This document shows positions 51,766-61,064 of a stretch of DNA of 64,000 nt, one piece after another (the first letter of the stretch is position 1; the number at the start of each line of letters is the position of its first letter). The DNA comes from Paenibacillus lupini (GTDB taxonomy: Bacteria > Bacillota > Bacilli > Paenibacillales > Paenibacillaceae), in the NCBI RefSeq assembly GCF_011761355.1, contig NZ_JAASRW010000008.1, forward strand, positions 300,735-364,734. Direction: 5' to 3'. The notes under the pieces are model-generated. The model made no database searches and was not told the origin of the DNA. It saw only the letters and a list, made by a program, of their open reading frames with translations. Position numbers and translations under genes: made by a program.

Positions 51766-52116
51766 TTGAATATTTCATCCGTATCGCAAAGCTCATCATC
51801 TTACTCTTCAAGCAGCGCTTCAGACATGACTTCCCTGGAGAAACAACTCGAGAGTCTTGAGAAGCAGCTCAAGGAAGTCGCTCAAAACAAAGATGATGCT
51901 AAAACAAAGGAAACAAAGACGCAGCAGCTGCAACAGCAGATTCAACAACTTCAGCTGCAAATTGCGCAAAAGCAATCAAAGGCAGCGGATCAGACGGCGA
52001 ATCAGCAAAGTCTGAATCAACAAGGTGCAGCAAGCAAACAGCTTGAGGTCAACATGAGCCGTAATAACCAGGCTCTTAACGGCACGACCGGCAATACGAT
52101 CGATATCCGTATTTAA
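51766..52116 (+). CDS. FlxA-like coiled-coil protein
   Basis: The 116-aa protein has a Ser-rich N-terminus, a central coiled coil (about residues 25-80; MTSLEKQLESLEKQLKEVAQ and Gln-rich heptads) and an Asn/Gln-rich tail. The pattern matches the FlxA-like family. TTG 51766 is preceded by GAGAGGTGA at good spacing; an ATG at 51748 lies in front of that site. FlxA-like proteins are small and of unclear role. No motility genes are adjacent. Confidence 0.8.
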   Translation: MNISSVSQSSSSYSSSSASDMTSLEKQLESLEKQLKEVAQNKDDAKTKETKTQQLQQQIQQLQLQIAQKQSKAADQTANQQSLNQQGAASKQLEVNMSRNNQALNGTTGNTIDIRI

Positions 52117-52124
52117 CAAACAAG

Positions 52125-52151
52125 AATCCCCTGGAGCAGCTCCAGGGGATT
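52125..52151. terminator. Bidirectional terminator between the FlxA-like and kinase genes
   Basis: Perfect 12-bp stem AATCCCCTGGAG/CTCCAGGGGATT with a 3-nt loop lies between convergent stop codons. Confidence 0.88.
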
Positions 52152-52157
52152 TGTTGT

Positions 52158-54146
52158 TTATACCGGTAAACGAATCGTTGCCGTCGTTCCCACGTTTGGT
52201 TCACTGCTGATCGTGAGGGTCCCGCCATGGGATTGAATAATCTTGAAGCAAACGGTAAGCCCTAATCCTGTCCCCGTCTCTTTGGTCGTATAGAACGGTT
52301 CACCAAGCCGATCGATGACATGCTGAGGGATTCCAATCCCTTGATCGATAATATCAATGACAATATACCCCGTATGATCTTTCTTAAGATGAACATGTAA
52401 CGTACCGCCGCTTGGCATAGCTTCAAGCGAGTTCTTCATCAAATTGACGAGAACCTGCTTGATCTGATTGGCATCACACAACACGATCGGCAAATCCGGG
52501 CTTTTCTCAGCTGAAATGATCACATTCGTAATTATCGCCTGAGACTGCATAATCGGAACGATATCATCCAACAACGACCCCATATCACAGTGAGTCATCT
52601 GCTGCCATTGATTCGGCTTCGAGAGCAGCATAAACTCACCAACAATATAATTAATTCGCTCCAGCTCCGTCAGCATCATGTCAAAGTAATGACGGTTATC
52701 AACGGCCGAACGGTGCAGCAGTTGAGTGAAGCCTTTCAGCGCAGTCAGCGGATTGCGAATTTCATGGGCAACCCCCGCTGCTAATTGACCGATAACAGAC
52801 AACTTTTCAGACCGAATCAAATGCTGCTCTGACAGCTTGCTCTCCGTCACATCCAACAGCAATCCTGATATTGCAGGCTGCCCTCGGAAGTATGCCGGGG
52901 CTGCCTGCATCTCGAGGAAAAGATCCGTCTGGTTGGCCTTGCGTGCTGCGATAGCGATTCGTGAAGTTTGCTTGAGGCGGCAGATCGCGGTGAATTCCTG
53001 CTTCAATCTGTCGCGGTCCTCCTCCACCATAAAGCTCGCCAGCGGCTGGCCCAGCATCTGCCCCTGCTTGCAGCCAAACATACTCTCTCCATGCTGGTTC
53101 ATATAGACCAGTCTGCCATTTTGCTCGATAAAAACCCCAAACAAAGAGCTTTCTATGAAATTGCCGTAATTCACGCGAGACTGCATTAAAGCTGCACCTG
53201 CAGATTCCAGTTCGTAGATGCCCACCGATAATCGAATACCAAGCAGGACAACCGTCACAATTGCTCCTACGCTAATAATTGAGAAATCGCCTAGCCTGCA
53301 GATGACCGCAATGAGTGCTGCACAGACAAAGATAATAAGCGCATATCGTTTCACAAAGGTTTGTCTCGCTTCATTCCCCGGCCTGAGTGAGGCTGTCTGC
53401 GTATCCTTGTCTAGCAATGCAGCAAAGCCTATCAGTAAGTTGCCAAGAAACCAACAGAAATCAGACACCCATTCCCATTGATAGCCTACGGTTGTGTAAG
53501 GCAGCAAATAGACAAATGCCATGTTGCCTAATAATTTAATTATAAAACCGGATAACAGCAAAAACTGAGATCTTCCTGAAAGTACTTTTTTTCCGTACCA
53601 GCTGAAGAATAGAAGAAGAAATACCATAACGGCACTAATGGAAGAGTTAAACATGGTGTAACCAATCGTGTCTTCGCCCACATAATGATGAGGAAGAATT
53701 GGTTTCATTTGAAAGTTCCAATAGAGGGTGGAAGCAATCGTACCGTACAATAAAACATCAAGGATGAACCGCAGGGCAAGATGCGAACGGCGCTGATGGT
53801 ATTGCATGTAGATCGCGATAAAATAAAACACATACTGAATCCGCCATAATACTTCTGGAATCCCCATATAATCAGGTTCATGATTCCTCATGATGGTAAC
53901 GATTGTCCAGATGAGCTGAGCAACGGCGTATAACGAGAGTCCGAGTCCGTAATAGAACCAGAACTTCGTCTCTTTGTACGATGTTCGAAGCAGTAAGAAG
54001 GAGGCATAAAATGCAGACAACGTCTGAAGAATATTACTGACGACTACCCCGGTGGACGATTCATTCCGCAGCAATATCAGCCATCCTGCACATAACACTA
54101 GCAGAAGAATACCAAAGTGTAACGAAAAGCTTTTGCCGCGAAACAA
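52158..54146 (-). CDS. Membrane sensor histidine kinase with PAS domain (sporulation-kinase-like)
   Basis: The 662-aa protein has nine or so N-terminal membrane helices (about residues 8-310), a PAS domain (about 325-440) and a HisKA domain with QLAAGVAHEIRNPLTALKGF. A C-terminal HATPase follows with NLMKNSLEAMPSGG and GTGLGLTVCFKII. The HisKA sequence and following TELERINYIVGEFMLLSKP closely resemble phosphorelay kinases that feed Spo0F (KinB/KinC/KinE type). TTG 54146 follows GGGGAGG; the frame extends to 54185 without a site. No regulator gene is adjacent, as expected for an orphan phosphorelay kinase (inference). Confidence 0.92.
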   Translation of the reverse strand: MFRGKSFSLHFGILLLVLCAGWLILLRNESSTGVVVSNILQTLSAFYASFLLLRTSYKETKFWFYYGLGLSLYAVAQLIWTIVTIMRNHEPDYMGIPEVLWRIQYVFYFIAIYMQYHQRRSHLALRFILDVLLYGTIASTLYWNFQMKPILPHHYVGEDTIGYTMFNSSISAVMVFLLLFFSWYGKKVLSGRSQFLLLSGFIIKLLGNMAFVYLLPYTTVGYQWEWVSDFCWFLGNLLIGFAALLDKDTQTASLRPGNEARQTFVKRYALIIFVCAALIAVICRLGDFSIISVGAIVTVVLLGIRLSVGIYELESAGAALMQSRVNYGNFIESSLFGVFIEQNGRLVYMNQHGESMFGCKQGQMLGQPLASFMVEEDRDRLKQEFTAICRLKQTSRIAIAARKANQTDLFLEMQAAPAYFRGQPAISGLLLDVTESKLSEQHLIRSEKLSVIGQLAAGVAHEIRNPLTALKGFTQLLHRSAVDNRHYFDMMLTELERINYIVGEFMLLSKPNQWQQMTHCDMGSLLDDIVPIMQSQAIITNVIISAEKSPDLPIVLCDANQIKQVLVNLMKNSLEAMPSGGTLHVHLKKDHTGYIVIDIIDQGIGIPQHVIDRLGEPFYTTKETGTGLGLTVCFKIIQSHGGTLTISSEPNVGTTATIRLPV

Positions 54147-54293
54147 TGATGCTCCTCCCCTCATCTCCAATTCGTTATTACACACGTTTTCCTTTATTTA
54201 CTATAATTCCATCTAGGACTATAAATTCCTCCTTATCTCCTACATCAGACATCACTCTTGGAAATTCGCTATCTTTCGATAGCCCAATATGAC

Positions 54294-54333
54294 AAAAAGA
54301 AGCATGTTCCTCGTTCAAGGAGCATGCTTCTTC
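54294..54333 (-). terminator. Terminator of the diguanylate cyclase gene
   Basis: Arms AAGAAGCATG and CATGCTTCTT with an inner CCT/AGG pairing are followed on the minus strand by TTTTTGTC. The hairpin touches the cyclase stop codon. Confidence 0.85.
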
Positions 54334-55929
54334 TTAGTTGCTGCTATTCGCTAAGCGAACCGTATTCCGGCCGCTGTGCTTTGCCTCATACAGCGCATTG
54401 TCTGCTGACTTCAGCAGTTGATTAATGCCGCCGTCCTTTTCCTCGCAGCCACCCCGGGCAACAGCGATGCCAAAGCTGGCCGTTACAGAGATTTCCTGCT
54501 CCGAAGTGGCGGCAACCATCGACTGTACCGCGATCTCACTTCGGATCCGCTGTGCGGCTGCTTCCGCTTCTTCCCAAGATAAACCCGGCATAGCCATAAC
54601 AAATTCTTCACCGCCGTAACGGCCAAACACATCCTCCGGACGCAGCATATTCCGGCATACCTCTACGACATGCAGCAGCGCGCGGTCTCCTACATCATGG
54701 CCGTATACATCATTAATTTGCTTGAAATGATCGATATCAAATAATAACAGGGCAAGTGGTTCATCCTTGGTTGCCGATTGATGAAGAAGTGCCTCGCTTA
54801 AGTGAATAAAATGGAGACGGTTGAATATACCGGTTAAACCGTCATGGTAGGCAAGTTCACGAAGCTGCTCCTGCAGTCTTACCCGCTCCGTCATATCAAT
54901 CATTACAATCAGTTTGCTTGTCTCCTTGCCCCCTTTGTTCCGAACAAAGGAAGAGCGGATTTGATAGTAGTAAGATTGATTACCGGCCGTCCACTTAATC
55001 TCATCATGAATACGTGGCATCTCTTCTTCCCCACCTGCATGCAGAGCAAGCAAATTAACATCTGTATGAAGGGCTAGAATAGGCTCTATCGCCGTTCCAA
55101 GAGAAGAGGTAGTCAGTTCTGGAAGAACGGAAGCAGCTGCCGGATTATAATCAACCAGCCGATTGTTCATATCCAGTACCAGTACACCGTCACTCATACT
55201 TTCAAATAAGGTATCACGGGCAACCGGTGCGACATTAAGCATCCCCTTCGAGACGAGCCCCCACATATATAGAGCTGAAGTAATCGTCATAATGACGGGA
55301 ATCGGATCAATCCCGCCCGGTGTCACGTTGCCGAGATATAGAAAGTCACCAATAAGCGGCAGCAAAAGCCCAACGGTCATTGTCATATGCTGCAGACGAT
55401 AGGATGAGCGCATCCGGTTCCAATAGAGCAGCAGCAGGACAACCCCACCAATCATACAGCCAAACGTATAGCCGCCCTGGATAATGTACCAAGGCCCTAC
55501 ATTTAGATTAACCTTATGAAGTTCAGGCTCTATCTGCAGCTCGATCGAGCGGTAATAGAAATGATGCAGGTCATTGGTCAAGACAAGCACCAGCGTAATA
55601 AGCGGCATCAGGTACATGATAAAGCGCAGACGCCATTTTAAAAACCGTTCCATCCCAAGGAAATGCATAATGAGCATCAGACTAACCGGCGGCAGGAAGG
55701 GCATGCCGAAATATTCGACCGTAATCCAGAATTTCACTTCCTTAAGCGTGCCCGCCGACAGCTCAAGAGCGGAACCAAATATATAGATGGCCGATAAGAA
55801 GCACATCGTGATAAACGTCTTCCCCATCAACTGCTTAGATCGGTTCGACATCACATAAATGCCCATGATGATATTAATAACACCAGCTGTCACCATAAGA
55901 GTCAGGACAGCAGAATAAGGTGTTCCCAT
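54334..55929 (-). CDS. Diguanylate cyclase with 7TM sensor and PAS domain
   Basis: This enzyme makes cyclic di-GMP. The 531-aa protein starts with seven membrane helices (about residues 8-235), the histidine-kinase-type 7TM sensor layout. A PAS-like domain (about 240-350) and a GGDEF domain (about 360-525) follow, with the active-site motif GGEEF in RYGGEEFVMAMPG. An LFDIDHFKQIND metal-binding segment is present. No RxxD inhibitory site is clear. It lies next to the sensor kinase on the same strand, but a strong terminator separates them. Confidence 0.93.
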   Translation of the reverse strand: MGTPYSAVLTLMVTAGVINIIMGIYVMSNRSKQLMGKTFITMCFLSAIYIFGSALELSAGTLKEVKFWITVEYFGMPFLPPVSLMLIMHFLGMERFLKWRLRFIMYLMPLITLVLVLTNDLHHFYYRSIELQIEPELHKVNLNVGPWYIIQGGYTFGCMIGGVVLLLLYWNRMRSSYRLQHMTMTVGLLLPLIGDFLYLGNVTPGGIDPIPVIMTITSALYMWGLVSKGMLNVAPVARDTLFESMSDGVLVLDMNNRLVDYNPAAASVLPELTTSSLGTAIEPILALHTDVNLLALHAGGEEEMPRIHDEIKWTAGNQSYYYQIRSSFVRNKGGKETSKLIVMIDMTERVRLQEQLRELAYHDGLTGIFNRLHFIHLSEALLHQSATKDEPLALLLFDIDHFKQINDVYGHDVGDRALLHVVEVCRNMLRPEDVFGRYGGEEFVMAMPGLSWEEAEAAAQRIRSEIAVQSMVAATSEQEISVTASFGIAVARGGCEEKDGGINQLLKSADNALYEAKHSGRNTVRLANSSN

Positions 55930-56003
55930 ACTTGTTACACTCCAATGTGAAAGTTTCGTTCTGCCACTGATCGTAACACAACTAGAAACAAATGTGGGAA
56001 TTT

Positions 56004-56735
56004 CTATTTAAGTGCCGCGAGCAGTAGGAAAATCGGCCGGCGAGTCTCATCGATCATATCCGGATATTGCTTCAAAGCTTCCTCGGACGGACCAGGCTCC
56101 GCAACCTCTGTGATCCGGAACCCTGCTTGAATAAGAGCATTCATGATCGTTGCCACCGTACGATGATATTTCACGACATCCGAGTCCAGGAATCTCGCGA
56201 TTCTTTGACCTTCACTCTGATAGTGATCTACCGGCCAATGAAGCCTCTCCCCGCCAGGTCCGTAATGCCAATCCTGTGCAGCAACCGCCGTAAAGATGGG
56301 ATGCTCCATAGAGAGAATAAAGCTGCCGCCTGGTGCCAGGCTGTCATAAATCTTCCGGCAAGCACTTACGAAATCCTCAATATAATGAAGAGCTAATGAA
56401 CTGATGACCACATCAAACTGTCCAGCTTCAAAATCAATATCTTCGATTGCTGCCTGACGATAAGTAATAGTAGAATCTTCGTTAAACTCCCGCGCCCGTT
56501 CAATCATTTTTTCCGAGATATCAATACCAAGTACGCTGCGGGCTCCTTGCTCCCGCGCATAACGGCAATGCCAGCCATAGCCGCAGCCAAGATCAAGTAC
56601 ATTCTTATCTTTCAGTTCAGGGAGCATGCGGCGAAGAACATGCCATTCCCCTGCTGCATCCAATCCGCCGATTGAGCGCGCCATTTGGCTGTATTTTTCA
56701 AAAAAGTCCGGATCATCATATTTATTTTGTTTCAA
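56004..56735 (-). CDS. Class I SAM-dependent methyltransferase
   Basis: The 243-aa protein has the Rossmann methyltransferase fold with motif I VLDLGCGYGWHC (about residues 40-51). Further landmarks are VLGIDISEKMI (motif II) and FDVVISSLALHYIEDF (motif IV region). The start is TTG 56735, eight or nine bases after GGAGG. It lies 30 bp after the LysR gene on the same strand. Substrate is unknown; ubiquinone/menaquinone-type or small-molecule methylation is possible. Confidence 0.9.
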   Translation of the reverse strand: MKQNKYDDPDFFEKYSQMARSIGGLDAAGEWHVLRRMLPELKDKNVLDLGCGYGWHCRYAREQGARSVLGIDISEKMIERAREFNEDSTITYRQAAIEDIDFEAGQFDVVISSLALHYIEDFVSACRKIYDSLAPGGSFILSMEHPIFTAVAAQDWHYGPGGERLHWPVDHYQSEGQRIARFLDSDVVKYHRTVATIMNALIQAGFRITEVAEPGPSEEALKQYPDMIDETRRPIFLLLAALK

Positions 56736-56765
56736 TTGTCTCAGCCTCCTAATTTATAATTTACT

Positions 56766-57665
56766 TTACACTTCGATATACTCCAAGAACTTGCGTACCA
56801 GCCGATGCTGGCTGCCTTTCTTCGAATAGATGCCTCCGAAGGTGCCGCTCGGATCCAGGCTATAACCGACAAGAGGAATCGCAATGATTCGACCACTCTC
56901 CACATAAGGATCATCCCTCAGCATTAAGCTGGACATTAGACTGATCCCAAGCCCCTCCGCAACACTTCGTTTAATCACTTCCGGATTGGTCGTTGTGAAG
57001 ATGACGTTGATGTCACCACAAGCCTGCCTAATATCCTCGGTGACCCCATCCCAGAAGCTGCTCGCTGACAAAATAAACGCATGATCGGCGAGATCCTTCA
57101 GCATAAGCTCCTTATTCAGCGCGAGCAAGGAATCATTAGGGACGATCACTTGAAGCTCCCCTTTGTATTGAAAGGAATGGAACGCAATCGGTTCCGGCAG
57201 CCCGTCACTCGTATAGTGGTTTAGTGAGATTAATCCTAAGTGAGCCTTGTCATGAATGATCTTATCGATCACGATCCGGCTCTCCATTTCGATAATCTTC
57301 ACTTGAATTTGGGGATAATCCTTTCTGAACCTTGCTAACGCCTTAGGCAAAAAAGTCATGCTTAAGCTAGCGATCGTCGCAATGATTAGTTCTCCCTTAT
57401 AGATGGAAGTAATCGACTGTACCTCGTCCTTAATCTCATCAACCTTCATCAGAATCTCGAGCATGATCTTGATGATCGTTCTTCCATCTTCCGTAGGAAC
57501 AGTTCCATGACGTGATCGCTTGAAGAGCGGAATACCAATCTCCTTCTCTAAGATAGAGATGGACTGGCTGATGGCTGATTGTGATACATGAAGGTTTTGC
57601 GCGGCCAGCGACATGGAATTCGTCTCGAATACTTCCTTCGCAACCTCTAATTGTTCAATATTCAT
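56766..57665 (-). CDS. LysR-family transcriptional regulator
   Basis: The 299-aa protein has the LysR winged helix (about residues 1-60: EVFETNSMSLAAQNLHVSQSAISQSI) and a PBP2-like co-inducer domain. ATG 57665 is followed downstream by the methyltransferase on the same strand. A 21-bp inverted repeat in the divergent promoter region (57703-57723) is a likely operator for both itself and the MFS exporter at 57785. The inducer is unknown. Confidence 0.94.
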   Translation of the reverse strand: MNIEQLEVAKEVFETNSMSLAAQNLHVSQSAISQSISILEKEIGIPLFKRSRHGTVPTEDGRTIIKIMLEILMKVDEIKDEVQSITSIYKGELIIATIASLSMTFLPKALARFRKDYPQIQVKIIEMESRIVIDKIIHDKAHLGLISLNHYTSDGLPEPIAFHSFQYKGELQVIVPNDSLLALNKELMLKDLADHAFILSASSFWDGVTEDIRQACGDINVIFTTTNPEVIKRSVAEGLGISLMSSLMLRDDPYVESGRIIAIPLVGYSLDPSGTFGGIYSKKGSQHRLVRKFLEYIEV

Positions 57666-57702
57666 GGACGACCTCTGCTCTTCATATTAGCGTTGCTTAT
57701 AT

Positions 57703-57723
57703 TACCATCAAGAATAGATGGTA
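57703..57723. promoter_or_regulatory. LysR-type operator in the divergent promoter region
   Basis: TACCATC (57703-57709) and GATGGTA (57717-57723) form a perfect 7-7-7 inverted repeat midway between the LysR and MFS genes. Confidence 0.75.
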
Positions 57724-57784
57724 TGGCATCTGAATTCATTATATTATAATCGACCTCACGTAGATATGTGGAGTGTGAGCAATT

Positions 57785-59245
57785 ATGAATGCAAAGCAAG
57801 GAAACACCCGTTTCTGGTTCGTTATATTGGCCATTTTCTTTGGTAACTTCTCATCCATCTTGAATTCAGGGACAGTAGCGGTAGCTCTTCCTTTTATTAT
57901 GAAGGATCTTCATGCGGACCTGAATGATACACAGTGGGTGACGACGGGCTTTATGCTTGCCATGGGATCGATCGCTCCGATCGTTGGTTATGTAGGAGAT
58001 AAGATTAGTTATAAACGGCTTTATATGTTCTCGTTAGTTGGCTTCTTGTTTACCTCTATTTTATGCGGCTTTTCTTGGAACATCGGGTCGCTCATCTTCT
58101 TCCGGATTCTGCAGGGCCTCTTCTGCGGAGCAATTCTTCCTGCTACGCTGACTATCGTGTATCAAGCGGTTCCGGCAGAAAAGCAGGCGCTTGGCATCAG
58201 TCTATGGAGTGTAGCCAGCATGTTCGCCCCAGCGATTGGCCCTACCTTAGGTGGTCTGCTCACGGAGTATTATGGCTGGAAAGCTATCTTCTTCATGAAC
58301 ATTCCGCTAGCCATATTGGCGATCATCTTGGCCGCCCGCTATCTGCCTATGCAGCAAGTGAAGAAAAGTGGTTCCCTCGATTATGTTGGACTAATAACCG
58401 TCGTAATAGGCAGTACTTCTCTCATGATGTATTTTACACAAGGGAACAAAATCGGCTGGGGCTCCGGCCTGGGACTGATGTGGATATCGCTTGGCGTGAT
58501 CAGCATCGCGGGCTTCATATGGCGGGAGCTGACCGCCCAATCGCCGCTCCTTAATCTTCGGATATTCAAGTACACAACCTTTACCTTCGGCATTATCGTC
58601 AACTGTATCATGACCATTGGTTTGTATGCAGGGGCTTTCTTGCTGCCGATCTTTATGGAAAATGCCCTCGGCTCCTCGTCCTTAACGGTTGGTCTTGCGA
58701 TGCTGCCAGGTGCTTTATTAATGATCTGCGCCTCTCTTCTGTCGGGAAGGCTTCATGGGAAGATCAACCCGGTCTATCCTTTACTTGGCGGAGTTATTCT
58801 GCTCGTTATCGCCACCTTGGCGTTTAGCCATCTATCGATGACGACTTCGTATACCTTCATCATCGGCTGGATGATCTGCCGTTACGTTGGACTTGGCTTC
58901 TCCTCACCAAATATTATGACGCTCTCGATGAGTGCCATACCAAGGGAGTCTACCGGCCATGCATCCGCCATTACGAACTGGCTTCGTCAGGTCATCGCCT
59001 CACTTGCCATCGGGATTTTTAGTACAATCTACTCTGTTAAGACGCAATCGCATTTAACTCAGCTGAGTGCCGGGGGTTCCGTAAAAGCATCTTTACAGGA
59101 AGCAGCCTCTGTCCTTGCTATGAACGATACGTTTATGGTGGCTTGCATCGTTACCATTGTTGCGATTCCGTTTATTTTCATTTTAAGCTCTCGCAGCAAA
59201 CCAGCAGTACCTGCTGTGTCCAAAACTCACTCGCAAGGAAAATAG
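57785..59245 (+). CDS. MFS drug efflux transporter, DHA2 family
   Basis: The 486-aa protein has about 14 membrane helices, with the DHA2 N-terminal SILNSGTVAVALPFIMKDL, motif A-like GYVGDKISYKRLY, and the Pro/Gly-rich MFAPAIGPTLGGLL (about residues 151-164). It is divergent from a LysR regulator with a shared operator-like repeat. This fits inducible export of an organic compound. It is similar in layout to the pump at 8480, but the sequences are distinct. Confidence 0.93.
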   Translation: MNAKQGNTRFWFVILAIFFGNFSSILNSGTVAVALPFIMKDLHADLNDTQWVTTGFMLAMGSIAPIVGYVGDKISYKRLYMFSLVGFLFTSILCGFSWNIGSLIFFRILQGLFCGAILPATLTIVYQAVPAEKQALGISLWSVASMFAPAIGPTLGGLLTEYYGWKAIFFMNIPLAILAIILAARYLPMQQVKKSGSLDYVGLITVVIGSTSLMMYFTQGNKIGWGSGLGLMWISLGVISIAGFIWRELTAQSPLLNLRIFKYTTFTFGIIVNCIMTIGLYAGAFLLPIFMENALGSSSLTVGLAMLPGALLMICASLLSGRLHGKINPVYPLLGGVILLVIATLAFSHLSMTTSYTFIIGWMICRYVGLGFSSPNIMTLSMSAIPRESTGHASAITNWLRQVIASLAIGIFSTIYSVKTQSHLTQLSAGGSVKASLQEAASVLAMNDTFMVACIVTIVAIPFIFILSSRSKPAVPAVSKTHSQGK

Positions 59246-59257
59246 ACATCAATCAAG

Positions 59258-59290
59258 GCCCCCTCCGTACTTACGTGCAGAGGGGGCTTT
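59258..59290 (+). terminator. Terminator of the DHA2 exporter gene
   Basis: Stem GCCCCCTC/GAGGGGGC with a 14-nt loop, which itself can form CGTA/TACG, is followed by TTT. Confidence 0.75.
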
Positions 59291-59351
59291 CGCGATCTAG
59301 AAATGATATAATTTACCTTATATTTGTTCTTGTGGAGTAGGAGGAATCCTG

Positions 59352-60023
59352 TTGTTTCGGATCATGATTATTGAAGACGACGAGAAAATTCGGAGAATCG
59401 TTGCAGACGCTTTGCGCAAATGGCAATACGAGGTTATTGAATTAACATCTTTCGAGAATGTGCTGGGTGAGTTCGAAGCTCGGCAGCCGCATCTCGTGCT
59501 GCTTGATGTAAACTTACCCGTGTTTGACGGGTTTTATTGGTGCCAGCAAATTCGTTCCGTGTCGAAGGTACCGATCATCTTTATCTCCTCACGCAATCAG
59601 AATATGGACGTCATTATGGCGATTAATATGGGAGCAGACGATTTCGTTCAGAAGCCGTTTGACCTCGGTGTGCTTGTCGCGAAGGTAAGCGCACTGCTGC
59701 GCCGGAACTATACCTATCAGGATGAAAGTCTGCAGCTTTCACATCGGCAGCTTATTTTCCACCTGTCGAACTCTTCCGTTCAATATGGGGAGCATACTGC
59801 CGAACTGTCGCGTAATGAATTTATCATTCTGCAGACGATGATGCGCCAGATTGGGAAGATCGTGTCACGGGATGATCTCATGCAGGTGCTGTGGAATGAT
59901 GAACAGTTCATTGATGACAACACCCTGACGGTTAACGTCAACCGGCTGCGCCGCAAGATCGCAATGCTGGGCATTGAAGACTTCATCGTAACGCGCAAAG
60001 GAATGGGGTATATCATCGAATGA
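59352..60023 (+). CDS. Response regulator, BceR-like
   Basis: The 223-aa OmpR-type regulator has the acidic pocket IIEDDEKI, phosphoacceptor Asp in LLDVNLPVFDG and Lys in VQKPFD. A winged-helix domain (LSRNEFIILQTMM, NTLTVNVNRLRRKI) follows. The start is TTG 59352, 8 nt after GGAGGA. Its stop overlaps the kinase start by four bases (ATGA). With the adjacent kinase and the convergent BceAB-like transporter it forms a peptide-antibiotic response module. Confidence 0.94.
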   Translation: MFRIMIIEDDEKIRRIVADALRKWQYEVIELTSFENVLGEFEARQPHLVLLDVNLPVFDGFYWCQQIRSVSKVPIIFISSRNQNMDVIMAINMGADDFVQKPFDLGVLVAKVSALLRRNYTYQDESLQLSHRQLIFHLSNSSVQYGEHTAELSRNEFIILQTMMRQIGKIVSRDDLMQVLWNDEQFIDDNTLTVNVNRLRRKIAMLGIEDFIVTRKGMGYIIE

Positions 60024-61006
60024 GCTTCTGGCGTTTCCTGAAATATGAACGGCCTTATTTCATTTTGTATGGTGTTGCCTTCCTGCTTATTATCACCGTA
60101 TTTGCTACGGACCCGCAGTCGTCTTGGCATTGGCCGACGTTCTTTTATGCACTGGTGCTTGTAGTAATCTGGCTTGCTGCCTTCACTGCTTATCGTTATA
60201 CAAGGAATCTGCAGGCAATCCGCCTGATGCGAAGTGAGGATTCCGAGCCCCTGTCCCTGGAGGCAGAAGCTTACCGCGATACACTTGAAGAGACCGGCAT
60301 TACCCATATTCGGGCTTTAAATGAGGTGCAGTCGAAGCAAAAGGAATATTATGATTTCATCATCTCTTGGTTCCATGAGATTAAGACACCTATCTCGGTT
60401 CTTCGTTTGATGCAGCAGACCGAAGTCGATCCGCAGAGTCTTAATGAAGAGCTGTCGCGTATCGAGCATTATGTGGATCAAGCTTTGTATTATGCGAAGC
60501 TCGACAGCTTCAACCAGGACTATGACATTGTGAACTGTGATCTGGAGCCGCTTATGAAAGAGATCATCAAGTCTCATTCTAAGGTGTTTATCTCCAAACG
60601 CATTCGAGTTCAGCTTGATCTTCCATCGACTGTCGTGCAAAGTGATACCAAATGGCTGCTCTTTATTGTAAATCAAATTGTAACGAACAGCCTGCAATAT
60701 ACCGGCGAGCATGGAGTCATTACAGTGCAAACCGCTGCCACGCCAGACGAGAAGCTGCTCATTCTCCGTGATAATGGCATTGGCATCGAGGCGAAGGATC
60801 TGCCGCGGATCTTCAACCGGGGCTTCACAGGCATGAACGGCCGCACACATGCAAAGTCGACCGGAATGGGGCTGTATCTAGCTCAAGCGCTGTCGAAGAA
60901 GCTTGGGCACTACATCACTTGCGAGTCGGAGACTGGCAGCGGCACAACGTTCACGATTCATTTTCCAAGACATCATGACCCGTATCTGGATACGCTTCAG
61001 CGATGA
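60020..61006 (+). CDS. Intramembrane-sensing histidine kinase, BceS-like
   Basis: The 328-aa protein has two closely spaced N-terminal membrane helices (about residues 12-32 and 37-58) with almost no extracellular loop, the hallmark of BceS-type kinases that sense through their partner transporter. The HisKA motif is DFIISWFHEIKTPISVLRLM. The HATPase has FIVNQIVTNSLQYT and GMGLYLAQALSKKLG. It is translationally coupled to the regulator. Target antibiotics are unknown. Confidence 0.94.
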   Translation: MSFWRFLKYERPYFILYGVAFLLIITVFATDPQSSWHWPTFFYALVLVVIWLAAFTAYRYTRNLQAIRLMRSEDSEPLSLEAEAYRDTLEETGITHIRALNEVQSKQKEYYDFIISWFHEIKTPISVLRLMQQTEVDPQSLNEELSRIEHYVDQALYYAKLDSFNQDYDIVNCDLEPLMKEIIKSHSKVFISKRIRVQLDLPSTVVQSDTKWLLFIVNQIVTNSLQYTGEHGVITVQTAATPDEKLLILRDNGIGIEAKDLPRIFNRGFTGMNGRTHAKSTGMGLYLAQALSKKLGHYITCESETGSGTTFTIHFPRHHDPYLDTLQR

Positions 61007-61031
61007 ACTATGAGGCTGCCTCACAACAAAC

Positions 61032-61057
61032 AAAAACCCGTCCAGTGGACGGGTTTT
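61032..61057. terminator. Bidirectional terminator between kinase and permease genes
   Basis: Perfect stem AAAAACCCGTCC/GGACGGGTTTTT with a 2-nt centre (AGT region) sits between convergent stop codons and has A/T runs on both sides. Confidence 0.92.
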
Positions 61058-61064
61058 TGCTTAC

